Source of the DNA: Patescibacteria group bacterium
GTDB lineage: Bacteria; Patescibacteriota; JABMPQ01; JAHIRA01
DNA length: 7,329 nt
Reading direction: 5' to 3'
Assembly: GCA_018818905.1 (NCBI GenBank)
Contig: JAHIRA010000165.1
Location: 1-7,329 of the forward strand
Shown here: piece by piece, positions 1 to 5,465 of the stretch
Position numbering within the stretch: position 1 is the stretch's first letter
Layout: each line of letters begins with the position of its first letter
Translations under genes and position numbers: made by a program
The notes under the pieces: generated by a model
The model's input: the letters and a program-made list of their open reading frames with translations, nothing else
Database searches by the model: none
What the model was told of the DNA's origin: nothing

Positions 1-4
1 TCAT

Positions 5-33
5 TTGACATTTTTTTTATTTTCAATTAATCT
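5..33 (+). promoter_or_regulatory. Sigma70-type promoter for the 79-aa gene
   Basis: A perfect -35 hexamer TTGACA (5-10) is followed 17 bp later by TAATCT (28-33), which keeps the T1, A2 and T6 positions of TATAAT. The spacer is T-rich. Transcription would start near position 40, giving a leader of about 50 nt before the ATG at 89. The -10 is only a partial match, so the call rests mainly on the perfect -35 and the ideal spacing. Confidence 0.55.
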
Positions 34-74
34 TTAACTAGAAGGAAACGTGTCTTCAAACATTACACATAAAC

Positions 75-80
75 AGGAGG
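75..80 (+). promoter_or_regulatory. Strong Shine-Dalgarno AGGAGG deciding the start at 89
   Basis: AGGAGG lies 8 nt before the ATG at 89. An in-frame GTG at 50 would extend the protein by 13 residues, but its only purine run (GAAGGA, 41-46) is 3 nt away, too close to act. The extension would also have to encode this Shine-Dalgarno. The ATG is therefore preferred. Confidence 0.75.
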
Positions 81-88
81 AACAGAAA

Positions 89-328
89 ATGTATCGAATA
101 ACGATGGCTCCCATGAAAATCGGAGGGGAAAAAGTCCCCGTTGGAGCACTCCTAGTCGTAGAACCGTTCCTTCGTGAACGAGGGAAAAAAGTTCTAGTGA
201 AACTCCCCGGGGGGAATGGTGCCAAGAGCGCACTTGTCCAAAAAACGATTTTGGCCCCCAAGTTCACTCGCCCCGCGACAGAGGCCGAACAAGCCTCAAT
301 CGCCCTGAAAAAATCTGCCGCCGCTTAG
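89..328 (+). CDS. Hypothetical protein, 79 aa, unrecognised
   Basis: I do not recognise this protein. It is small and basic, with no membrane segment, signal peptide, Cys or metal motif. The N-terminal half looks like short beta strands (MYRITMAPM, VPVGALLVV, KKVLVKLPGG). The C-terminal third turns Ala/Glu/Lys-rich and probably helical, ending in KKSAAA. The gene is well supported by its signals: a TTGACA promoter, an AGGAGG site 8 nt before the ATG, and a strong hairpin terminator that starts at its TAG. It therefore looks like a self-contained, well-expressed transcription unit. A hand count of 121-300 gives 99 G+C of 180 (55%), clearly above spot counts of about 42% in the larger genes downstream. 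That could reflect codon selection for expression or a different origin. The product might be a small nucleic-acid-binding or structural protein, but nothing seen proves it. Confidence 0.7.
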   Translation: MYRITMAPMKIGGEKVPVGALLVVEPFLRERGKKVLVKLPGGNGAKSALVQKTILAPKFTRPATEAEQASIALKKSAAA

Positions 329-404
329 GCCATGGAGATAGTGTACGGTGTTGAAAGAAATTTCGACACCAACGCCATTCTACTCTCCACGGCCTACTTT
401 TTTT
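326..404 (+). terminator. Very long rod hairpin with T7 tract (intrinsic terminator or structured 3' RNA)
   Basis: The two arms run from 326 to 396. The outer helix pairs TAGGCC-A-TGGAGA (326-338) with TCTCCA-C-GGCCTA (384-396), with one A-C mismatch. A short middle helix pairs 339-341 with 380-382. The inner 10-bp helix pairs GGTGTTGAAA (347-356) with TTTCGACACC (361-370) and is closed by a GAAA tetraloop (357-360). C and seven T follow (397-404). The TAG stop of the 79-aa gene forms the first base pairs. It fits a rho-independent terminator but is much longer than usual. Confidence 0.8.
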
Positions 405-406
405 AG

Positions 407-413
407 AAAGGAG
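407..413 (+). promoter_or_regulatory. Shine-Dalgarno AAAGGAG supporting the TTG start at 422
   Basis: AAAGGAG ends 8 nt before TTG 422, the normal distance. The ATG at 417 is only 3 nt away and opens a two-codon frame (ATG CCT TGA), so it cannot be the useful start. The site lies directly after the T tract of the preceding terminator. Confidence 0.6.
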
Positions 414-421
414 AAAATGCC

Positions 422-607
422 TTGAACCCACCATATAAGAAATATCGATCTCTCAGAAACATTGGGGACGGATTGATCAAGAAAGATGAAATTGTTGAAG
501 CCTGCAAATTCTTTGAGAAGCTCTTCATTAGGAATCCAAGTGGGGGTAATATAGAGGTTGACGCAAGAGAGTTAGAGGAAGTAAAAACCAATACCTCCTC
601 TTCATAG
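422..607 (+). CDS. Hypothetical protein, 61 aa, TTG start, unrecognised
   Basis: I do not recognise this short soluble protein. It is charged throughout: a basic N-terminus (KKYRSLRNIG), a helix-like middle (residues about 18-37, KKDEIVEACKFFEKLFIRNP) and an acidic stretch (EVDARELEEVK) before a Ser/Thr tail. There is no membrane segment. The middle resembles a single helical-hairpin unit of the tetratricopeptide kind, but one unit is too little to assign a fold. Support for a real gene comes from an AAAGGAG site 8 nt before TTG 422 and a hairpin terminator that begins 9 bp after the TAG. No promoter of its own is visible between the preceding terminator and the start, so expression would need read-through of that terminator or an atypical promoter. 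The frame is short, so chance remains possible. Confidence 0.55.
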   Translation: MNPPYKKYRSLRNIGDGLIKKDEIVEACKFFEKLFIRNPSGGNIEVDARELEEVKTNTSSS

Positions 608-615
608 CGGATGCT

Positions 616-675
616 GGCCACAGAGAGAATGAAAATCTTACTACCTGAAGCAGCTCTCTTTGGCCTTCTTTTTTT
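616..675 (+). terminator. Intrinsic terminator after the 61-aa gene
   Basis: GGCCACAGAGAG (616-627) pairs with CTCTCTTTGGCC (654-665): 11 of 12 positions pair, with one C-T mismatch. The loop is 26 nt and may hold a small inner CTT/AAG helix. TTC and seven T follow (666-675). The 3' end, GGCCTTC plus T7, is almost the same as the end of the terminator at 326-404. Confidence 0.75.
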
Positions 676-685
676 ATAAGAATTT

Positions 686-1174
686 ATGAGAACAGAACAA
701 GATCTCAAACATAAACTAACTTTCTACCATCAACATCATTTTCCTGAGGTAGAAATAAAAAATAAGGTCTCAGTCAAATTTGGCAAACGAGCCAAGCGTC
801 AGCTAGGCTCTATTAGACATCTCCCGGACGGTAGCACCCTTATTACTATCACCGGTCTCTTTCGGGACCCGCAAATTCCAGATTTTGTCTTGGAAGAAAC
901 CCTGGTCCACGAGTTTATTCACTATGTCCATGGCTTCAATTCTCCGCTTAACCAAGCCTACCAATACCCTCACAAGCATGGTATAATGAGAAAGGAATTT
1001 GAGACCAGAAACCTTCTCAGCCTTTATTTGGCTTCCAAAAAATGGCTCAAGGCCAACTGGGCCCAATACCTCAAAGACAATAACTTGCTTCCCAAAAGAA
1101 GAGTTATCAGAAGAGTCTCACAGCCCAAAACACTGCGTCAACTTATAAGAGCTTTTAGAAAATACGGTTTCTAG
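686..1174 (+). CDS. SprT-like HExxH zinc metallopeptidase-type protein, 162 aa
   Basis: The protein has a zincin active-site motif, HEFIH, at residues 75-79 inside LVHEFIHYVHG. It is followed by HKHGIMRKEF (96-105), where H98-G99 and the later K-E-F match the third zinc ligand region of SprT/Spartan-like domains (HGxxF). E76 would be the catalytic glutamate. In that family, members either cleave protein-DNA crosslinks or act on unknown substrates; the bacterial function is poorly known. No signal peptide or membrane helix is visible, so it should act in the cytoplasm. The C-terminus (residues about 135-162, KRRVIRRV...RKYGF) is strongly basic and could touch nucleic acid; this is inference. 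No SprT-type C-terminal Cys zinc cluster is present. There is no Shine-Dalgarno before the ATG, which follows the preceding T tract by 10 nt. Another zincin family cannot be excluded. Confidence 0.7.
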   Translation: MRTEQDLKHKLTFYHQHHFPEVEIKNKVSVKFGKRAKRQLGSIRHLPDGSTLITITGLFRDPQIPDFVLEETLVHEFIHYVHGFNSPLNQAYQYPHKHGIMRKEFETRNLLSLYLASKKWLKANWAQYLKDNNLLPKRRVIRRVSQPKTLRQLIRAFRKYGF

Positions 1175-1189
1175 CTTTTTACTTTTTTT
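1151..1189 (+). terminator. Possible weak AT-rich terminator overlapping the end of the metallopeptidase gene
   Basis: TAGAAA (1156-1161) pairs with TTTCTA (1168-1173) around a 6-nt loop. GC 1151-1152 can extend it by pairing with GC 1174-1175 across a TTT bulge. T5 (1176-1180) and T7 (1183-1189) follow. The stem is mostly A-T and weak; the T tracts carry most of the case. Confidence 0.35.
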
Positions 1190-1210
1190 GTTCTAATCTT
1201 CACAATTGTC

Positions 1211-2356
1211 ATGAGTATTGAACTTGGCAAAATAAAAACAGGTCGCACTTATACTCCTTATATTATCTTTTTTTTCTTGGCCTGCGTTGCTATTGTCGCC
1301 GGTGTCTTTTATTTTGCCTTCTCCAAAACAACTGTCACTCTCTTCCCCAAAGTTGACACAAGTACGGCCTCAATGAATGTGGCCGTCTCAGAAAGTGCCA
1401 CTGGAAACCTGAGTAGCTTCAACGCTGTCAAAGGAAGACTTCTGGAAAAAGAAGTCAAATCAAGCAAAGTCTTTAATCAAGTCGAAAAGAAAGAAGTGGA
1501 TACTTATGCCAAAGGGACAGTCACTCTCTTCAACAAACGAGATCAAGCCCAAACATTGATCGCCAATACGCAACTACAAAGCAGCGAGGGTCTGATTTTC
1601 AAAACTGATTCTTGGGCCAATATCCCAGCCGGTGGCAGTGTTGACGTAGCGGTAACAGCTGTCGACAAAGGAGCATCCGGAAACATTGCTCCTAGCAGAT
1701 TTAATGTCGTCAAGCTTTGGTCCGGCCTCCAAGAAGTTATTTACGGTGAAAGCACAGAAGCTATGAAAGATGGTCGGGTTACAGATCATGTTGTCACCAC
1801 AGAAACTCTAGAACAAGCCCAGCAAGCCGTAGCCAAAGAGATCGCCTCAGAAATAATTACAGAGTTCAAAGGTACTTTGTCTGAAGGTGAGGCTCTGGAT
1901 GTGGAAGCAACTTCAAGAGAAATTACCAAGTACACTCCCAAAGCCAAAGATGGCGATATCACCCCTCAGTTTGAAGTCGCTATGGAAGTCAAGGTCGTGG
2001 CCGTGGTCTTTGACCAAGCCATGGTCAAAAAACTGGCTGAAGAAAAAATAAAAAACCAAATCAATCAATCCAAAGAAATTATTAATTTCAACCAAGATAG
2101 TCTCGGTTACCGTCTCAAAGATTTTGATCTGGAAAAGAAAAATGCCACTCTGGAGGTTACTGCTAGCGCCGAAACCAGAAATAAAATTCCCAGCAAAGCT
2201 TTTGAGAAAGGAGATCTAGTTGGGAGAAATTATGGAGATCTTATTGCTTATTACAAACAGTTTCCAGAAGTCCAAGACATAGAAATTAAATTTTCCCCTT
2301 TCTGGGTCAGTAGAGTTCCAGCCAATGAAGAAAATGTTGAAATAAAGATAAAGTAG
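1211..2356 (+). CDS. Single-pass membrane protein with extracytoplasmic beta-rich 'baseplate J-like' region, 381 aa
   Basis: After a short basic N-terminus (KIKTGR, residues 7-12) there is one clear membrane helix at about 17-37, so the remaining 340 residues should lie outside the membrane. Residues 98-164 carry a distinctive block: KGTVTLFN, then QTLIANTQL, GLIFKT, IPAGG, VTAVDKG and GNIAPSRF, followed by YGESTEAM near 178-185. As far as I recall, this block is shared with membrane proteins often labelled baseplate J/gp47-like in Patescibacteria. The phage term probably reflects a shared fold only; no other phage gene is near. The second half alternates helical (about 200-220, 270-292) and strand segments and ends in EIKIK. 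There are no Cys after C25 in the helix, and no catalytic motif is visible. The ATG at 1211 has no Shine-Dalgarno. A cell-surface or envelope role is inferred. Confidence 0.65.
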   Translation: MSIELGKIKTGRTYTPYIIFFFLACVAIVAGVFYFAFSKTTVTLFPKVDTSTASMNVAVSESATGNLSSFNAVKGRLLEKEVKSSKVFNQVEKKEVDTYAKGTVTLFNKRDQAQTLIANTQLQSSEGLIFKTDSWANIPAGGSVDVAVTAVDKGASGNIAPSRFNVVKLWSGLQEVIYGESTEAMKDGRVTDHVVTTETLEQAQQAVAKEIASEIITEFKGTLSEGEALDVEATSREITKYTPKAKDGDITPQFEVAMEVKVVAVVFDQAMVKKLAEEKIKNQINQSKEIINFNQDSLGYRLKDFDLEKKNATLEVTASAETRNKIPSKAFEKGDLVGRNYGDLIAYYKQFPEVQDIEIKFSPFWVSRVPANEENVEIKIK

Positions 2357-2421
2357 GGACGTGGGTCTTTTTTAAACAAAGCATTGTAACTTCATTTCTC
2401 GTAGTCCTTACCTTGAAGTAA

Positions 2422-2513
2422 AACCCCCTCCTAATAACCTCCCCCTTAGCAGGGGGAGAGACCAGATAAATACTTACTCACAATTGCCCCAACCAGGAGA
2501 GGTTGGAGCCAAC
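2422..2513 (+). promoter_or_regulatory. Nested palindromes before thrS: leader RNA candidate or REP-like repeat
   Basis: The 159-bp gap between the membrane protein and thrS holds several inverted repeats. CTCCCCCT (2439-2446) pairs perfectly with AGGGGGAG (2451-2458) around TAGC. CCAACC (2489-2494) pairs with GGTTGG (2501-2506) around AGGAGA. GTTG (2502-2505) can pair instead with CAAC (2510-2513), which puts the GGAG ribosome site largely in a GAGC loop. The left flank AACCCCCTCCT (2422-2432) is also nearly complementary to AGGAGAGGTT (2495-2504). No T-box consensus or terminator is seen here, and no convincing promoter for thrS. The GC-rich layout could also be a dispersed palindromic element. 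Confidence 0.5.
2505..2508 (+). promoter_or_regulatory. Shine-Dalgarno GGAG for thrS, partly inside a hairpin
   Basis: GGAG ends 7 nt before the ATG at 2516 and supports that start over the in-frame ATG at 2531, which has no purine-rich site in front. Its first two G are the last bases of the GGTTGG arm (2501-2506), so pairing with CCAACC would partly mask it. A second site, GGAGAGG (2496-2502), is 13 nt from the ATG, which is rather far. Confidence 0.6.
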
Positions 2514-2515
2514 TA

Positions 2516-4264
2516 ATGATTCCAAACATCATGAACAAAGAAGATAAACTCAAAATCCACCGTCATTCCCTCGCCCATCTCATGGCCACCGCTGTTCTAG
2601 AAATGTTTCCTGAAGCCAAGATCGGTATTGGTCCAGACATTGAGCATGGTTTTTATTATGACTTTGATTTGCCAAGAACCCTAATTCCCGAAGACCTTCC
2701 TCTGATAGAAAAAAGAATGAAAGAACTGATCAAAGAAAATCATCAATTCGAGAAAGAAGTCATTCAAATAGACAAGGCTTTAACTTTGTTTGAAAAAGCA
2801 GGCCAAGACTATAAAATAGCCTTAATCAAAGATCTCAAAAACGACGGGGAAACAGAGGTTACTATTTATAAAACCGGCAACTTCGTTGACCTGTGTCGTG
2901 GACCTCACGTCGAGTCCAGCGGCGAGATAGACTTTAAGTCATTCAAGCTAGACAAAATTGCCGGTGCCTACTGGCGTGGCGATGAAAAAAACAAGATGCT
3001 CCAGCGTATCTATGCTCTGGCTTTTGAAAACGGCAAAGAACTCAGAAAGTTTGAAGCTTTGCTTATAGAAGCTGAGAAAAGAGATCACAAGAAAATCGGC
3101 AAAGAGCAACATCTCTTTATGACCTCCAAGTATGGGCCTGGCTTTCCCCTCTTTCTGAACAATGGCCTGATTGTCTGGGATGAACTTTTGAAACTCTGGA
3201 AAGAGGTTCACAACAAATACAATTATCAAGAAATCAAGACTCCCATCATGTTTGATAAGTCTCTCTGGGAAACTTCTGGACACTGGAACTACTACCGCGA
3301 GAACATGTTTACCTCAACAATAGATGAGCAAACCTATGTTATCAAACCCATGAACTGCCCCGGTGGCATGCTGGCTTACCAAAACGAAATCCATTCTTAT
3401 AAAGAATTTCCTCTCAAAATTGCTGAGATAGGTTTGGTCCACAGATATGAAAAATCAGGTGTTCTTAACGGTTTATTAAGAGTCCGCGCCTTCCACCAAG
3501 ACGACGCTCATATCTACATGACCGAAGATCAAGTTACTGACCAGATTCTTGAAGTTCTAGATATTGTTGATGAGATGTATTCCGTCTTTGACCTCAAGTA
3601 TCACCTCGAGTTATCAACCAGACCAGATAAATCTATTGGCTCCGACGAAGCTTGGGACATGTCGACCAAGAAACTCACAGAGGCTCTAGAAAAAAGCGGT
3701 CACAAGTACAATATCAATGATGGTGACGGTGCTTTTTATGGCCCCAAAATTGATGTTCACCTCGAAGACGCTCTGGGACGAACCTGGCAATGCGCCACCA
3801 TTCAAGTTGATATGAATCTCCCCGAGAGATTTGATCTGACTTATGTTGATGAGGATGGACAAAAGAAGCGACCCATTATGATCCACCGTGTCATTTATGG
3901 TGCCGTCGAGCGCTTTTTGGGCATTCTTATCGAACACTACGCCGGCGCCTTCCCGCTCTGGCTGTCCCCTGTTCAAATCAAGCTTCTGTCTGTCTCAGAA
4001 AAGTTTGAGAAGGAAGCAAACGAGCTGGCTGACAAATTCAAAGAAGCCAGCATCAGAATAGAAGTGGACAATAGAGAAGAATCCGTTGGTAAAAAAATAG
4101 CCGAAGCTATCACTAGCAAAGCTCCTTACATGATTATCCTCGGAGAAAGAGAAATTAAAAGTGGCAAGCTAGCGGTTAGAAAACGGGGAGAAAAGAACAC
4201 CGAAGAATATGAATTCGATAGCTTCGTAGAAAAAATAAGAGAAGAAATTTCATCAAGAAAATAG
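2516..4264 (+). CDS. thrS: Threonyl-tRNA synthetase without TGS domain, 582 aa
   Basis: This class II synthetase charges tRNA-Thr with threonine in the cytoplasm. Residues about 15-200 form the N2 editing (SAD) domain, with HxxxH at H17/H21 and CRGPH with C127 and H131, the metal-type site that removes mischarged serine. The catalytic core follows, with zinc ligands C281 (KPMNCPGG), H332 (DDAHIY) and H457 (MIHRVIYG). These match E. coli C334, H385 and H511 in order and almost exactly in spacing. RVRAFHQDDAH is motif 2. Residues about 480-582 are the HGTP anticodon-binding domain (PLWLSPVQIKLL, then DNREESVGKKI and GEREIKSG). The protein is about 60 residues shorter than the E. coli enzyme because the N-terminal TGS domain is missing. 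The upstream DNA is noncoding, so the domain has not been split off nearby. All key residues are present. folC starts 5 bp after the stop. Confidence 0.97.
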   Translation: MIPNIMNKEDKLKIHRHSLAHLMATAVLEMFPEAKIGIGPDIEHGFYYDFDLPRTLIPEDLPLIEKRMKELIKENHQFEKEVIQIDKALTLFEKAGQDYKIALIKDLKNDGETEVTIYKTGNFVDLCRGPHVESSGEIDFKSFKLDKIAGAYWRGDEKNKMLQRIYALAFENGKELRKFEALLIEAEKRDHKKIGKEQHLFMTSKYGPGFPLFLNNGLIVWDELLKLWKEVHNKYNYQEIKTPIMFDKSLWETSGHWNYYRENMFTSTIDEQTYVIKPMNCPGGMLAYQNEIHSYKEFPLKIAEIGLVHRYEKSGVLNGLLRVRAFHQDDAHIYMTEDQVTDQILEVLDIVDEMYSVFDLKYHLELSTRPDKSIGSDEAWDMSTKKLTEALEKSGHKYNINDGDGAFYGPKIDVHLEDALGRTWQCATIQVDMNLPERFDLTYVDEDGQKKRPIMIHRVIYGAVERFLGILIEHYAGAFPLWLSPVQIKLLSVSEKFEKEANELADKFKEASIRIEVDNREESVGKKIAEAITSKAPYMIILGEREIKSGKLAVRKRGEKNTEEYEFDSFVEKIREEISSRK

Positions 4265-4269
4265 ACCAC

Positions 4270-5463
4270 ATGGCCTTACACTCTTTTGAGGAATTTGAAC
4301 ATACGTACGGACAAGAACAACGTCAAAAGCAAGACATAAGTCTCAAGAACATCAGGAGCTATCTTGCTTTTTTTGATCATCCCGAAAAAAAATTAAACCA
4401 TGTTATTCAGGTCGCGGGCACCAACGGTAAAGGCTCAACAGCCGCTATGCTTCAAAGTCTACTCACCCATCATGGGTTTAAGATCGGTCTGTATACTTCA
4501 CCTCATTTACTTTCATATACAGAAAGATTCCGACTAGACGATCAAGATATTTCTCAAAAGAAACTTCTTTATTACTTGAACCAAGTTCATATCAATTCAA
4601 ACAAGAACAATCTTCCACTCTCTCTTTTTGAAGTCCTAACTTGTGCAGCTATTCATTTCTTTGTAGATGAGAAAGTCGACGTCGCTATTCTAGAAACCGG
4701 ACTTGGTGGTAGACTAGACGCCACTACAGCTGTTCCCGCAGAAACCAAAGTGATTACTTCTATTTCTATAGATCATCAAGATTATCTAGGTGACACTCTT
4801 GAGGCTATCACAAGGGAAAAAGCAGCTATCATTACCAGGCGGTCTTTAGTGTGCACCTCAAATGATCAAGGTGTTTTGAAAATTCTTGAAGCTAGAGCCA
4901 AGGAAGAAGATGCAAAAATTTTCTCTCTAGCCAAAAATCCCCTGCCCCAAGATGAGAATTATGAATTGAATTTGCTTGGTTCTCATCAAAAAGAAAATGC
5001 CAGTCTAGCCCTTCTAACTCTTACAAAAATATCCAAAGCTTACAGTCTCAAACTTTCACCGAAAAAAATCAAACAAGCCTTTCTGACTGTAAAATGGCCG
5101 GGTAGATTTCAGATTATGAGAAAAAGTCCCCTTCTTATCATTGATGGAGCTCACAATTCAGCGGGGATAGAAGCACTGGCCAAAACTATTAAAGAGTTAG
5201 AAATAAAGAATCTCAAGATTTTTTTTGCGGCTAAAGAAAACAAAGATGTTTTACAAGAAATATCGACGTTAAAAGAAATTTCTTCAGATCTTTGTTATGT
5301 GAAGACCAAGCTATCTAACATGTATCCTGAAAGCAAAACTTGTCTTCCTACTATTAGGTTTGAAGAAATGCTTCAAGAAATTGCCAAAAAAAAAGGGCCC
5401 ATTCTCTTGTGTGGCTCTTTGTATTTTCTAGGTGAGTTTCTAAAACACTCTCCCCGGGAATAA
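4270..5463 (+). CDS. folC: Folylpolyglutamate synthase / dihydrofolate synthase, 397 aa
   Basis: FolC is a Mur-ligase-fold enzyme that uses ATP to add glutamate to folates, and in bifunctional members to dihydropteroate. The sequence shows the P loop GTNGKGS (residues 50-56), TSPHL with YTERFRL (76-89), ETGLGGRLDATTA (142-154), SIDHQDYLG (166-174) with H169 in the magnesium site, and EKAAII (183-188) with K184 at the position of the carbamylated lysine. The C-terminal domain starts near WPGRFQ and carries DGAHN (292-296), then GSLYFLGE near the end. The length is normal for bacterial FolC. No Shine-Dalgarno precedes the ATG, which lies 5 bp after the thrS stop, so translation probably depends on coupling or re-initiation within one message. 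Whether it also has dihydrofolate synthase activity cannot be told from sequence. No other folate gene is in the window. Confidence 0.95.
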   Translation: MALHSFEEFEHTYGQEQRQKQDISLKNIRSYLAFFDHPEKKLNHVIQVAGTNGKGSTAAMLQSLLTHHGFKIGLYTSPHLLSYTERFRLDDQDISQKKLLYYLNQVHINSNKNNLPLSLFEVLTCAAIHFFVDEKVDVAILETGLGGRLDATTAVPAETKVITSISIDHQDYLGDTLEAITREKAAIITRRSLVCTSNDQGVLKILEARAKEEDAKIFSLAKNPLPQDENYELNLLGSHQKENASLALLTLTKISKAYSLKLSPKKIKQAFLTVKWPGRFQIMRKSPLLIIDGAHNSAGIEALAKTIKELEIKNLKIFFAAKENKDVLQEISTLKEISSDLCYVKTKLSNMYPESKTCLPTIRFEEMLQEIAKKKGPILLCGSLYFLGEFLKHSPRE

Positions 5464-5465
5464 AA

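Noticed and set aside
89..675. Type II or III toxin-antitoxin locus made of the two small genes and the hairpin
   Set aside because: No toxin or antitoxin motif is recognisable, no tandem RNA repeats precede a toxin, and each gene seems to have its own terminator rather than overlapping.
403..708. 101-codon minus-strand open frame
   Set aside because: It runs antisense across the 61-aa gene and the terminator at 616-675, has no ribosome site, and its protein looks like low-complexity shadow coding.
1211..2356. Phage tail or contractile injection system from the baseplate J-like region
   Set aside because: There are no other tail, sheath or spike genes, and the protein has an N-terminal membrane anchor, so a phage origin is not supported.
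2356..2373. Possible terminator after the 381-aa membrane protein
   Set aside because: There is a T6 run, but the only stem is GAC/GTC plus two G-T pairs, too weak to call.
2357..2515. T-box riboswitch before thrS
   Set aside because: No T-box consensus, specifier stem or terminator/antiterminator pair could be found in the 159 bp.
2948..3283. 111-codon minus-strand open frame inside thrS
   Set aside because: It lies wholly within a gene with all conserved ThrRS motifs, so it is an antisense shadow.
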